Shown piece after piece: positions 7,767 to 17,024 of a stretch of 64,000 bases of DNA. Source of the DNA: Sphingobium chlorophenolicum (GTDB lineage: Bacteria > Pseudomonadota > Alphaproteobacteria > Sphingomonadales > Sphingomonadaceae). Location of the stretch: the NCBI RefSeq assembly GCF_000722875.1, contig NZ_JFHR01000001.1:248001-312000 (forward strand), written 5' to 3'. The notes beneath the pieces were generated by a model. That model was not told where the DNA came from. It was given only the letters and a program-made list of their open reading frames with translations, and did no database searches. Each line of letters starts with the position of its first letter. Within the stretch, counting starts at the first letter, position 1. The position numbers were made by a program, and so were the translations under genes.

Positions 7767-8476
7767 AAGCTGAATGGTATCGTAAAGACCAACTGCTCGC
7801 TTTCCACGCCCATAGGCGGTGTTGGAAAAGGAGCAGCATTGCGCACCGTGCGGAGCGCCAGGCGATCGAGCGCGGCATTCCCGCTGCTGCCGGCCAGCTC
7901 GACGGCAATCAGCGCGCCGTCAGCCCCGACGATGAAGCGGACCGTTGCGACCCCGTCGAGGTGGATCCCCGCGGGCTTGCGCGCGGCTATTCGCGCCCAG
8001 AGCTGGCGCTGATAGGCCGCAAGCGCGGACTGTTTCTTATCATCCTGGGCTTGCGGCGGCGCGACCTCGGGTTCCGGCGCGGGCGGTCTGCTTACCGGCG
8101 CGACAGCGAACGGAGAGGCGATTGCTGGAGCAGCGGGTATAGGCGACGAAGCTGGTCCGCCTCTTTCTCCCGTCGTAGCCAGCTCGGGCGGGTGCGCAGG
8201 GCGCCGCTCCGGCGATAGGCGGGCCTCGTCTGTCCGCGATCGCGACAACGTTGAAGGCGGTGGTGACGGTGGCGACGGGGTAAACAACCGGAAGCGGCTC
8301 ACCTGCACAGGCTGCGTCATTCGCAGCCGTCCCGATAGATTGGCATTGAGCGCCACTAGCACCAGCAGGCAGCATGACGCGGCGGCAAGGCCCGCGCCCA
8401 GGCGCTGCGACCAGGCCGAGGGCTGGCCATAGCCTGCCCTCGGCTCCTCGTTCATGTCGTGCGAGTTCGGGAGCAT
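7760..8476 (-). CDS. tonB: TonB-like energy transducer
   Basis: A 238-residue TonB-family protein: a short cytoplasmic segment, one membrane anchor at about 28-48 (GAGLAAASCCLLVLVALNA), a proline-rich periplasmic linker (PSPPSPPPSTL and more), and the C-terminal TonB domain with GVATVRFIVGADGALIAVEL and an aromatic end (IPFSFH). TonB couples the proton-motive force to outer-membrane receptors. It starts six bases after the stop of the copper-type receptor gene, so it is likely the dedicated partner of that receptor. A second in-frame ATG at 8455 is an alternative start. Confidence 0.88.
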   Translation of the reverse strand: MLPNSHDMNEEPRAGYGQPSAWSQRLGAGLAAASCCLLVLVALNANLSGRLRMTQPVQVSRFRLFTPSPPSPPPSTLSRSRTDEARLSPERRPAHPPELATTGERGGPASSPIPAAPAIASPFAVAPVSRPPAPEPEVAPPQAQDDKKQSALAAYQRQLWARIAARKPAGIHLDGVATVRFIVGADGALIAVELAGSSGNAALDRLALRTVRNAAPFPTPPMGVESEQLVFTIPFSFH

Positions 8477-8482
8477 GGGCGC

Positions 8483-10717
8483 TCAAAACGCAATCGTGAT
8501 CCCGGCGTTGACCGATCGCCCCCGGCCCGGAACCGGGCGGCGCACGCCGGTCGCCTTCAGATCGCCGAGCGACATGCCGCTAAGCGGAGCATAATAGGCC
8601 TTGTCGAACAGATTGTCGGCGCCGAGCGTCAGGCGAACCTTGTCGATGCGATAGGCGAGCTGGACATTGAGCAGCGCGTAGCTGCCCGTCCGCGGTTCGT
8701 TGCGGGTCGGATCGGCGCGATCCTTTTCCGTCACGATGTCGAGGTCAATCCGGGTTTCGAGGCCGCCGATCCGATGCTCGAGGCTCAGCGCCGCATTGAA
8801 CGGCATCTGGTGATAGAGCGGTGCGTGGTCGGTCAGATTCTGGCCGTGCAGCCAGCTCGCGCGCGCGGTCAGACGCGCGGTGCCGGCCGACGACGATGAC
8901 CATAGCGGCACGGCGCCCGATATGTCGATGCCGTAGATCTCTGCCTTCTGGTTGGCGAACTGCAATTGAACGAACCCGGTCGGACTGCCCATCATGTCGG
9001 TGAAGTCCGCCAGCTTAAAGGCGTCGATATATTCGTCGACATGGGTGTAATAGGGCGCGATCTTGAACGACCAGCCATCCTTGCCGCCTCCGGAAATGGC
9101 CAGGGCGGCGCTCAGCGTATCGGCCTTTTCGGGGCGAAGGTCGAGGTTGCCGACATAGCCGTTCCCGTCGCCGAACCACCCGATCATGCGGCTCGCCATG
9201 CTGCCCCGGCCCCAGCTATAGCGCTCGTAGATATTGGGCGAGCGAACCTTGCGGGCATAGCCGATCTCGATATCCGCCCCGTCCGAAAGCGCGTAGCGGA
9301 CCAGCAGGCTGCCGCTCCAATTGCTGTCGTGGCGCTTGCGGTCGGCCTTGTTGAACGCCGCTGCCGCCATGACATCGGCCATCTGCATCATGCCGGTGCC
9401 ATAGGGCGCGACCTTGCCGGTGTTCATCCAGACCTGATCGTTACGGATGCCGGCGATGAGGGAGAAACCGCTATCCCAGCGCGTTTCCCACTCGAGGAAG
9501 GTGCCGAGCCGATCGCGCTTGGCCCCGTTGACGTTGATGAACGCATTCGGCCCCATCATCATATTGCCCACAACGGGCGGCCAATAGTCGTTGAGCCATT
9601 GATGCTGGAATTCGCTGCCCAGGCGCAGCGTGCCGCCGCCGAGCAATATATCCGCCTGGACGGTATAGCTCGCGCTGTGGACCTCCGTGTTCATCGGCAT
9701 CCCGCCGGTCGCGGTCCCGCCCTTGTCGGCGAGGAAGTTCATGACGTGGTCGGTGTCGCGCCAGCTCGCCCGCACATCGAGATTGCCCCAATCGAAGACG
9801 CCGGCATAATGGCCGTTCAGGAACCACGACTTGTTGGACGTCATGTCCATATATTGGTTCGGGAAACCCTCATAGGGCGCGAAATGATAGCCGCCTTTCA
9901 GCTCGATCAGGCCGTTGCTGACTTGCGCTGCGAGATTGAGGCTGTGGTCGGTCTTGGCATATTCGCTGGATCGCACGACGCCCAGCGAGCCGCCGCCCTT
10001 GAAATTGTCGGCTTGAGTGTAGGAGCCATTGTAAGTCAGGCTGACCTTGTCGCTCGCGGCCGTCACTGACAGGGCGCCGCCGAACCCGTCGCCATTGCTG
10101 CGATAGAAGGCCGAGGTTTCGCCGGTCAGCAGCGTTTCCCCTTGCTTAGCAAAGCGGGGCGGAGCGCTCTCGACGCGAATGATCCCGCCGATGCTGTCGC
10201 CGCCATAGCTGACTGGCGAAACGCCGGTAATGACGTCGATCGCGCTCACGGTTTGCGGATCGGTGTAGGACAGGGGCGGATTCATATCGTTCGGACAGGC
10301 CGAGGCAATCGCCACGCCGTCGACCAGCACGGTCAAGCGCTGCGCTTCAAGGCCCCGGATCACCGGCAAGGTCGAGAAGCCCCCGGCCCCATAGCCGCTG
10401 ACGCCGGGTACGCTTTGCAGGATCGCTGCGGTATCGCTCGAGCCGACCTGAAGGTCGCGCAGGCGCGAGGGGGAAAGCCGCTCACCCGAAACCGTCGACC
10501 CCGCCTCGCTCGCCGAGCTAACGTCGACCTCTGGCAGCGGCGTCCCGTCCTGGGCGAAGGCTCGCGAGATGGGGGCGCCCGCCAGCACAGCGACGAGTGC
10601 GGGAAAAGCGAAGCTCCCGGCGAGGCGAACCTTGAAAGTTGGTTGCTTGCTGGTGGAGCGAGCGAAGGCAGGCATGGTGGTTGCCGCGCAATGCGCGGAA
10701 TCAAGCATAATCGTCAT
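8483..10717 (-). CDS. TonB-dependent receptor, OprC/NosA-like (copper)
   Basis: A beta-barrel outer-membrane receptor of about 744 residues. After a signal region ending near FAQDG comes a TonB-box-like segment (LPEVDVSSA), then the plug domain with VLVDGVAIASACPNDMNPP and the barrel, ending in a C-terminal aromatic (ITIAF). The ACPNDMNPP motif and methionine clusters (MMMGPN, GMMQMADVM) fit the copper-receptor OprC/NosA group. Copper is inferred from this and from the neighbouring RND efflux and DUF2946 genes. ATG at 10717 is chosen because AGGA lies at good spacing; an upstream GTG at 10735 is possible. tonB follows immediately. Confidence 0.85.
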   Translation of the reverse strand: MTIMLDSAHCAATTMPAFARSTSKQPTFKVRLAGSFAFPALVAVLAGAPISRAFAQDGTPLPEVDVSSASEAGSTVSGERLSPSRLRDLQVGSSDTAAILQSVPGVSGYGAGGFSTLPVIRGLEAQRLTVLVDGVAIASACPNDMNPPLSYTDPQTVSAIDVITGVSPVSYGGDSIGGIIRVESAPPRFAKQGETLLTGETSAFYRSNGDGFGGALSVTAASDKVSLTYNGSYTQADNFKGGGSLGVVRSSEYAKTDHSLNLAAQVSNGLIELKGGYHFAPYEGFPNQYMDMTSNKSWFLNGHYAGVFDWGNLDVRASWRDTDHVMNFLADKGGTATGGMPMNTEVHSASYTVQADILLGGGTLRLGSEFQHQWLNDYWPPVVGNMMMGPNAFINVNGAKRDRLGTFLEWETRWDSGFSLIAGIRNDQVWMNTGKVAPYGTGMMQMADVMAAAAFNKADRKRHDSNWSGSLLVRYALSDGADIEIGYARKVRSPNIYERYSWGRGSMASRMIGWFGDGNGYVGNLDLRPEKADTLSAALAISGGGKDGWSFKIAPYYTHVDEYIDAFKLADFTDMMGSPTGFVQLQFANQKAEIYGIDISGAVPLWSSSSAGTARLTARASWLHGQNLTDHAPLYHQMPFNAALSLEHRIGGLETRIDLDIVTEKDRADPTRNEPRTGSYALLNVQLAYRIDKVRLTLGADNLFDKAYYAPLSGMSLGDLKATGVRRPVPGRGRSVNAGITIAF

Positions 10718-10784
10718 GTCGGAATCCTGATTCACATGCGGCGCCCCGGCGAGGGGCGCCCATCAACGGGGAATGTCGAAGGAA

Positions 10785-11183
10785 TCAGGTGGTGGGAGGA
10801 CCGATCGCCGGCGGGCGCAGATAGGTGCCGCGCCGGAGGACTAGGCGGTTTGGACGCCGAAAAACCGTTGCGAGGATGAAGGCGAGGGCGACGGCTAGGA
10901 GCAGCGCATCGACGGCCGCGAGCGATGGCGAGGACAGGCCGGTAAAGGCGCAAGGCGCTTCCGCCTTCTTGTGCTCGTCATGGTCCTGCTCGCCGCCTTT
11001 GCTCGGCAACTTGATTGCGATCTTCTGAGGCCCTTGCCCCGAGCACAGCTGGACCAGGATCACGCCATTCGAGACGACCGGCATGAAACCCGCCGGCACC
11101 AACGCCTTCACGAGCAGCGCAGCGCCTAGCAGGAGCGCGCACAGCCAATGGTGCCGGACAAGGAATTTGCGAGCTTCGGTCAC
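10785..11183 (-). CDS. DUF2946-family membrane protein
   Basis: A 132-residue protein of the DUF2946 family, small proteins commonly found beside copper receptors and efflux genes. An N-terminal transmembrane segment (HHWLCALLLGAALLVKALVPAGFMP), a soluble loop with C48 and the acidic/His stretch EQDHDEHKKAEAPC, and a second membrane segment near residues 88-108 are visible. The His/Cys-rich periplasmic loop could bind metal. It lies between the outer-membrane factor gene (60-bp gap) and the receptor, on the same strand. Function is unknown for the family. Confidence 0.8.
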   Translation of the reverse strand: MTEARKFLVRHHWLCALLLGAALLVKALVPAGFMPVVSNGVILVQLCSGQGPQKIAIKLPSKGGEQDHDEHKKAEAPCAFTGLSSPSLAAVDALLLAVALAFILATVFRRPNRLVLRRGTYLRPPAIGPPTT

Positions 11184-11243
11184 GCAGCATCCTCTAAGTG
11201 CAGGCTCGTTTCATGTCGAGAATGTTTGCTTGCCGTATGTTAG

Positions 11244-12482
11244 CTAGTCGTGCCCCGCTTCATCTGGTGCCCAGATGCTGTGGGAATCGATCTGGATCTT
11301 GAGCAGAGCACGATCGGCTTCGGAGCGCGCCTCGATTTCCATTCGGCGCGCGTCATTGGCCTGCCGGCGGGCATAGAGCATATCGGAGAGGTCGATCTGC
11401 CCGAGTTGGTAACCGCGCACCGTCCTTTCGGCGGCGTCGCCGGCGCTGCGCGCCGAAGCGTCGGCATTGCGCCAGGCATCGAGCCGGGTGTGCGCGTTGG
11501 AAAGGTCGGCATTGGCGGTCGCCTCGATGCTGCGCTGCACGGCCGCGAGTTCCATGCGCGCGGCATTGGCCTCGGCTGACGCCTGATCGGCTGCGGCTCT
11601 GCGATAGCCACCGCCGAGCGGGATTAAAGCCACCACGCCCGCGCCGGCTTCCGCGCCGCCGCGCTCGCTGAACAGGCGGACGCCGAAGCTCGGGTCTGCG
11701 ATGCGATCCGCTCGCACCCGACGCGAAGTCACGTTCAGACGCTGCGCTTCCTTGTCGGCGGCGCGGATCTCGTGACTGCGCTCGATTACCAGGTCGCGCA
11801 TCGCTTCCAGCCCCTGGGCGGGCAGCATGGGGTCGGCCAGTTCTGGTGGTTCGGAGGGGAGCGGGATTTCCGGAAAGGACGCTGCGAAGGTCACGCGCGC
11901 CTGTTCGCGCAGCGAGAGTGACGATGCGGCCTGCGCGCGCGCCTGAGCCAGCGCCGCCTGCGCCTGGTCGAGGTCGAGTTGGGCGGCGTCTCGCAGCGTG
12001 ACCCGCCGCTTTATGGCGGCGATTGCCTCCTCCAGCCCGCGGACGCTGTCGAGATCGTTGCGATAATGGCTTCCCGCAGTGAGCCAGTCGTGCCAATAGC
12101 CGGCCAGCAGCAGCGCGGTTTGATGGCGGACATCCTCCATCTGGTTTTCCGCGACCTCAATGCCGAGCGCACCGGCTTCGCGGTCGAGCGCGGCCTTGCC
12201 CGGCAGGCGGAATGGGCGGCTGATTGTCGTATCGAATTCGTCGAACCCGCCTTCGCGATCGACGGTTCGGCGAATGTAGCTGCCGCTCACCGTCACTTCG
12301 TGGGGGCCTTTGCGCAGCATATCGCCGCGTGCCCGTGCGGCTTCGACGCGCGCAATTGCGGCGGCGACGCTGGGGTGATTGTCGAGCGCTTCGTTGACCT
12401 TGTCGGCAGGCGGCAGATCGGTATGCTGGGCCAGGGCAGGCGCGGCCGTCAGAAGGCCGAGAGCGGCGAGTACGATCCGCAT
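11244..12482 (-). CDS. TolC-family outer-membrane factor (CusC/CzcC-like)
   Basis: A 412-residue outer-membrane efflux channel subunit. The signal peptide is MRIVLAALGLLTAAPALAQ, followed by long coiled-coil helices (PSVAAAIARVEAARARGDML, DLDQAQAALAQARAQAASSL) with the two internal repeats typical of TolC-like proteins. The ATG overlaps the DUF3240 stop by one base (TGATG), fixing the start against a longer non-homologous extension. It completes the CusBA-type pump encoded upstream, ejecting metal across both membranes. It lacks the lipobox cysteine seen in NodT-type factors, like CzcC. Confidence 0.88.
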   Translation of the reverse strand: MRIVLAALGLLTAAPALAQHTDLPPADKVNEALDNHPSVAAAIARVEAARARGDMLRKGPHEVTVSGSYIRRTVDREGGFDEFDTTISRPFRLPGKAALDREAGALGIEVAENQMEDVRHQTALLLAGYWHDWLTAGSHYRNDLDSVRGLEEAIAAIKRRVTLRDAAQLDLDQAQAALAQARAQAASSLSLREQARVTFAASFPEIPLPSEPPELADPMLPAQGLEAMRDLVIERSHEIRAADKEAQRLNVTSRRVRADRIADPSFGVRLFSERGGAEAGAGVVALIPLGGGYRRAAADQASAEANAARMELAAVQRSIEATANADLSNAHTRLDAWRNADASARSAGDAAERTVRGYQLGQIDLSDMLYARRQANDARRMEIEARSEADRALLKIQIDSHSIWAPDEAGHD

Positions 12483-12781
12483 CAGGCGATCCTTCCATGA
12501 TCGAGCAGGGGCGTCGTGCGCCACCGGACCGGCAGATCGCGCCGCGCGTCTTTTACGGTGCGGAGCAGGTCGGGCACCGCGTCCGCGCTCACGATCAGTT
12601 CGAGCGTCGAACGCTTCAATTCGCCCGACACGCGCTCGGCGGTTCCCGCATCGCCAAAATCGCGACCTCGCACAGCTTCCCCGCGGACATGGATTGGCGT
12701 GGGGGAGACGGCGCGGATCGCGTCCACGAGAAGCTCGGTATCGCGGGTGGCGCAATGGAGGGTGAACAGCAGGTCAGGCAT
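12482..12781 (-). CDS. DUF3240-family protein
   Basis: A 99-residue cytosolic alpha/beta protein of the DUF3240 family, found next to heavy-metal RND pumps in Proteobacteria and probably ferredoxin-like (PII-like) in fold. Visible elements are MPDLLFTLHCATRDTELLVD, a Gly/Arg loop with VRGRDFG, and the C-terminal RRDLPVRWRTTPLLDHGRI. It overlaps the RND pump stop by eight bases and the outer-membrane factor start by one base. A role as small regulator or accessory of the pump is inferred from position only. One Cys and two His are available for metal. Confidence 0.82.
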   Translation of the reverse strand: MPDLLFTLHCATRDTELLVDAIRAVSPTPIHVRGEAVRGRDFGDAGTAERVSGELKRSTLELIVSADAVPDLLRTVKDARRDLPVRWRTTPLLDHGRIA

Positions 12782-15700
12782 TAGCGGCCTCCCCGGCGCT
12801 TTCCCCGAAGCGCTCGAACAGGATCGGCAGCAGGACCAGCGTCAGCAAAGTGGAGGTAATGAGGCCGCCGATCACCACGATCGCGAGCGGCCGCTGGATC
12901 TCGGACCCCGGCCCGCTGGCGAACAGCAGGGGGACGAGGCCGAAGGCCGTGATGCCGGCAGTCATCAGCACCGGTCGCAGCCGACGCTGCGCGCCCAGGC
13001 GCACGGTCTCGGCCATACCCACCCCGTCGGCGCGCAACTGGCGGAAATAGGCCACCAGCACCAACCCATTGAGCACGGCGATGCCGAGCAGGGCGATGAA
13101 CCCCACCGACGCCGGGACCGAGAGATACTCGCCCGACAGCCACAGCGAGATCAGCCCGCCGACCATCGCGAAGGGGATGTTGGAGAGGATCAGCAGCGCG
13201 GCGCGCAATGAGCGCAGCGCCGCCAGCAGGACGAGGAAGATCAACACCAGCGCTACGGGCACCACCATCATCAGCCGGGCCGATGCGCGCTGCTGGTTCT
13301 CGAACTGACCGCCCCAGACGATGCTGTAGCCTGCCGGTAGCCGTACCTTGGCGGTGACCTGCGCCTTCGCCTCATCGACATAGCCGACCAGATCGCGGCC
13401 GGAGACGAAGGCCTGCACCAGCGCGAAGCGCGAGCCGTTCTCGTGATCGAGCTTCACCGGTCCCTGCGTGCGCTCCACCCGCGCCATGTCGCTGACACGC
13501 GCCAGCGTGCCATCGGGCGTGCGCAATTGCAGGTCGGCGAAACGGGCCGGATCGCTCCGGATGCCGTCGTCACCGCGAATGACGATCGGAATGCGTTTCT
13601 GACCTTCGGCCACGACCCCGGACCGCACGCCCTCGACCTGTCCGCGCAGCGCGTCCTGGAGCTGGTCGACCGGCATCCCGAACCGCCCCGCTGCCGCGCG
13701 GTCGATGTCGAGTTGGAGATAGTCCACATTGTCGTTGGCGACCGTCAGGACCTCCGATGAGCCGTGGATGCCGGACAGGATATGCTGGATCCGACCCGCG
13801 AGCTCGGCGAGCGTTGCGGTGTCAGGCCCGAAAATCTTGACCGCTAGATCGCCGCGCGCGCCGGTGAGCATCTCCGAGACGCGCATCTCGATCGGCTGGG
13901 TGAAACTCGATTGGATACCGGGCAGGCCGTCCAGCGCCTTGCGCATTTCCCCGACGACGAAATCCTTGTCCCCGCGCCATTGCGAGCGCGGCTTCAACTG
14001 GACGAAGCTGTCGGTCTCGTTCGGTCCCATCGGATCGAGACCGATCTCGTCGGAGCCGACGCGGGCGATCACGTCCTCCACCTCCGGCACGGTGCGGAGC
14101 GCGCGCTGCACCGCCATGTCGCCGGCCACCGATTGGTCCAGGCTGATCGAGGGCAGCTTGGTAAGCTGCACGATCACCGAGCCTTCGTCCATCGTCGGCA
14201 TGAAGGTCTTCCCGGCCGCGCCATAAGCGAGGCCCGCCAGCACCAGCCCGGTGGCGGAGAGACCATAGACCAGCTTCTTGTGCGCGAACGCCGCGTCGAG
14301 CAGCGCCTGGTAGCGTGGGCCGATCTGCCGCATGATCCATGGCTCACCATGATGGCCGCTCCTGAGGCTGAAGGAGGCAAGGACCGGCACCAGCGTCAGG
14401 GCGAGCAGCAGGGAGCCCGCGAGCGCGAAGACGATGGTGAGCGCGACGGGCGCGAACAGCTTGCCCTCCAGCCCCTGCAGCGAAAGCAGGGGCAGGAACA
14501 CGAGCGCGATGATGACGATGCCCGCCGACACCGGCACGATCACCTCGCTGGTTGCGCGGAATACGTGGTTGAGTCGGGGCGTGTCCTCGCCCTGGGCATG
14601 GCTCAGGCGCTCGACGACATTCTCGACCACCACCACCGCGCCGTCGACCAGCATCCCGATCGCGATGGCGAGCCCGCCGAGGCTCATGAGGTTCGCGGAC
14701 AGCCCCATGCCGCGCATGAACAGGAAGGTGATGAGCGCGGCCATCGGCAGGGTCGCCGCGACGATCGTGGCCGCACGCCAGTCGCCGAGGAACAGGATCA
14801 GCAGCACGACGACCAGCACGGTCGCTTCCAGCAGCGCCTCCTCGACCGTGCCGACCGCGCGCCCGATCAGATCGGAGCGATCGTAGAAGACATGGATCTG
14901 CGTGCCTGCGGGCAAGCTGTGCTGAAGCCCGGCAAGCCGCGTCCGCACGCCATCGACCACCGCCCGCGCATCCGCGCCGCGCAGCGCGATCACCAGGCCC
15001 TCCACCGCCTCGGCCTTGCCGCCGCGCGTCACCGCCCCATAGCGGGTGAGGCTGCCGGTGCCGACTGTGGCGACGTCGCCCAGGCGGACGATGCGGCCGT
15101 CCCGGCTGGCGATGACCAGCGTTTGCAGATCCTCCACGCTGCGGATCGCGCCCACGGCTCGGACGATCAGCGATTCCTCGCCATCGGTCAGGCGCCCCGC
15201 GCCGTCATTGCGATTGCCGCTTTCGATCGCGGTGCGCAGATCGGAGATCGAGAGCTTCGCGCTCGCCAGCGCCACCGGATCAGGCCGGACCTCGAAGGTA
15301 CGAACATAGCCGCCCAGCGCGTTCACGTCCGCGACGCCGGGCACTGTGCGCAGCGCCGGGCGGATCGTCCAGTCGAGCAGTTCGCGTTTCTGCTGGAGAG
15401 ACAGCGGCCCTTCGATCGTGAACATGTAGACGTCGGACAGGGGCGTCGAGATCGGCGCGAGACCGCCGGTCACGGCAGCAGGCAGATCGCCCGTCACGCC
15501 CGCCAGCCGTTCGGCGACCTGTTGGCGCGCCCAGTAGATGTCGGTGCCGTCGGTAAAGTCGATGGTTATGTCGGCGATGGCATATTTGGCGCTCGAGCGC
15601 AGGATCGCCTGGTTGGGAATGCCGAGCATCTCCGTCTCGATCGGCGTGATGACGCGGCTCTCGACCTCCTCCGGCGTCATGCCGGGGGCTTTGAGGATCA

Positions 15701-15845
15701 GCTTCACCTGGGTCTGCGCGATGTTGGGATAGGCATCGACCGGCAAGTTGACAAAAGCCCAGACCCCGAGCCCGGCCGTGGCGGCGGCAAGGATCAGGAC
15801 GAGCAGACGATAGGACAGCGCGGTGGCGACAAGCGAACGCAGCAT
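12774..15845 (-). CDS. Heavy-metal RND efflux pump (CusA/CzcA family)
   Basis: A 1023-residue inner-membrane proton/metal antiporter with twelve membrane segments and two large periplasmic loops. The TM4 signature reads AIGMLVDGAVVVVENVVERL, matching the HME-RND family. The first acidic residue of the CzcA DFG-x3-DGA motif is Ala here, as in CusA, while DGA is kept, so Cu/Ag versus Zn/Co/Cd specificity cannot be settled. The substrate N-terminal motif DFTDGTDIYWARQQVAERL is present. It is encoded nine bases after the adaptor gene and overlaps DUF3240. The OprC-like receptor and DUF2946 downstream lean the choice toward copper. Confidence 0.92.
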   Translation of the reverse strand: MLRSLVATALSYRLLVLILAAATAGLGVWAFVNLPVDAYPNIAQTQVKLILKAPGMTPEEVESRVITPIETEMLGIPNQAILRSSAKYAIADITIDFTDGTDIYWARQQVAERLAGVTGDLPAAVTGGLAPISTPLSDVYMFTIEGPLSLQQKRELLDWTIRPALRTVPGVADVNALGGYVRTFEVRPDPVALASAKLSISDLRTAIESGNRNDGAGRLTDGEESLIVRAVGAIRSVEDLQTLVIASRDGRIVRLGDVATVGTGSLTRYGAVTRGGKAEAVEGLVIALRGADARAVVDGVRTRLAGLQHSLPAGTQIHVFYDRSDLIGRAVGTVEEALLEATVLVVVLLILFLGDWRAATIVAATLPMAALITFLFMRGMGLSANLMSLGGLAIAIGMLVDGAVVVVENVVERLSHAQGEDTPRLNHVFRATSEVIVPVSAGIVIIALVFLPLLSLQGLEGKLFAPVALTIVFALAGSLLLALTLVPVLASFSLRSGHHGEPWIMRQIGPRYQALLDAAFAHKKLVYGLSATGLVLAGLAYGAAGKTFMPTMDEGSVIVQLTKLPSISLDQSVAGDMAVQRALRTVPEVEDVIARVGSDEIGLDPMGPNETDSFVQLKPRSQWRGDKDFVVGEMRKALDGLPGIQSSFTQPIEMRVSEMLTGARGDLAVKIFGPDTATLAELAGRIQHILSGIHGSSEVLTVANDNVDYLQLDIDRAAAGRFGMPVDQLQDALRGQVEGVRSGVVAEGQKRIPIVIRGDDGIRSDPARFADLQLRTPDGTLARVSDMARVERTQGPVKLDHENGSRFALVQAFVSGRDLVGYVDEAKAQVTAKVRLPAGYSIVWGGQFENQQRASARLMMVVPVALVLIFLVLLAALRSLRAALLILSNIPFAMVGGLISLWLSGEYLSVPASVGFIALLGIAVLNGLVLVAYFRQLRADGVGMAETVRLGAQRRLRPVLMTAGITAFGLVPLLFASGPGSEIQRPLAIVVIGGLITSTLLTLVLLPILFERFGESAGEAANA

Positions 15846-15854
15846 CGGGAGAGC

Positions 15855-16967
15855 CTATTGCGCGGTGGCGAGCGCCTTGAGCGCGCTCGTACCGGAAACC
15901 ACCACCTGTTCACCGGGCCTGATCCCGGAGAGCAGCACCGTGCGGCCATCACTGCCGCTGCCGCCGGTCACGGCGCGCACGGCAAAGCCGCCGCGCGCGG
16001 TCACGAACACAACCGGCTTGCCGTCGATCATGGTGACCGCCGTATCGGGCACGCTGACCGCGCCCGCCGGCGCCGGGCCGACGATGACGATGCTGGTTGC
16101 GCGCCCCGCGACAACACCGGGTCCGGCCGGAATCTCCGCCTTGAGGCCGGCCGAACGGGTCGCGGGATCGATGGCCGTTCCCACCGCGACGATCCGGCCG
16201 GTGAGGTTGGGAAGTAGCCGCACGCTCATGCCGGGGCGCACTTGCCCGATCAGCCGTTCGGGCAATTGGCCGACCACTTCATAGCGATCCGTCGCGTCGA
16301 TCACATAGGGCGCGGTGGTGCCGTCCACCGGATTGCCGGTCTGGATGGAGGCGCTGGTGACGCGACCCGCGATAGGAGCCGTCAGCGTATAGGAGCCGCT
16401 GGCGCCATGACCGCCCACCATCGCCAGGATGCGCGACTTTTCCGAAACGTCGGCGCGAGCCTCGGCTGCGATGGCATTGGCTTCGTCAGCGCGCGCGCCT
16501 GCGATGATGCCTTCGCGGCTGAGCAGGGAGAGCCGCGCGGCATTGGCCTCGGCTACGCCACGCCGCGCGTTCGCGCGGCTGAGGTCCGCGCCGATCGTCA
16601 GCACGTCGCGGCTGGCGATGATCGCCAGCGGCTGGCCCCGCCGCACGCTGTCGCCCTCGACCACGAGAGTCCGCAACACGGTGCCGGGAAAGGTCGCGGC
16701 CACCGCCACCCGGGCGTTGGCGGGAGGCTCGATCATCGCGGGGATGGTGGCGAGCGCCGCATCCGCGGCTGCCGTCGCGGGCATAAGGCGGATACCCATC
16801 TGCGCGGCGCGGCGCGCATCCACCGCCAGGATCCCATCTGTCGGTTGGGCGTTGCTTGCCGGCGCGGAGTTGCCCGTCTCGACCGGTCGACTGGCGAACC
16901 ACCACAGGCCTGATAGAATCAAAGCGATCGTCGCGGCGCCCGCAATGAGGGTGTATCGTCTGGACAT
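15855..16967 (-). CDS. RND periplasmic adaptor (CusB/CzcB-like)
   Basis: A 370-residue membrane-fusion protein: a signal anchor at 6-25 (TLIAGAATIALILSGLWWFA), lipoyl-like half-motifs around VLRTLVVEGDSVRRGQPL and SYTLTAPIAGRVTSASIQTG, a helical hairpin between them, and a beta-barrel/MPD C-terminus (RPGMSVRLLPNLTG). It links the inner-membrane pump to the TolC-like channel. It is the first gene of the metal unit. No clear Shine-Dalgarno precedes the ATG. A direct repeat, probably a response-regulator site, ends only 22 bp upstream, so the mRNA may be leaderless or the start lies a little downstream. Confidence 0.88.
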   Translation of the reverse strand: MSRRYTLIAGAATIALILSGLWWFASRPVETGNSAPASNAQPTDGILAVDARRAAQMGIRLMPATAAADAALATIPAMIEPPANARVAVAATFPGTVLRTLVVEGDSVRRGQPLAIIASRDVLTIGADLSRANARRGVAEANAARLSLLSREGIIAGARADEANAIAAEARADVSEKSRILAMVGGHGASGSYTLTAPIAGRVTSASIQTGNPVDGTTAPYVIDATDRYEVVGQLPERLIGQVRPGMSVRLLPNLTGRIVAVGTAIDPATRSAGLKAEIPAGPGVVAGRATSIVIVGPAPAGAVSVPDTAVTMIDGKPVVFVTARGGFAVRAVTGGSGSDGRTVLLSGIRPGEQVVVSGTSALKALATAQ

Positions 16968-16989
16968 GCGCTCGGGCTAGGGAGCGTTC

Positions 16990-17005
16990 CTGACCGAACC
17001 CTGAC
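16990..17005 (-). promoter_or_regulatory. Direct-repeat response-regulator site 1 (metal efflux unit)
   Basis: On the minus strand this reads GTCAGGGTTCGGTCAG: two GTCAG half-sites 11 bp apart, the spacing used by tandem-binding OmpR/PhoB-family regulators. It lies 22 bp before the adaptor gene. Two near-identical copies precede the cytochrome b561 and VIT genes, and the two-component genes sit between. Confidence 0.7.
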
Positions 17006-17024
17006 GGGATATGAGGATTGAAGA

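Noticed and set aside
13911..16217. Long plus-strand open frame (768 codons) opposite the RND pump and adaptor
   Set aside because: It lies antisense to well-conserved genes, is extremely His/Arg/Asp-rich, has no domain and no ribosome-binding site; typical artefact of high-GC third-codon bias.
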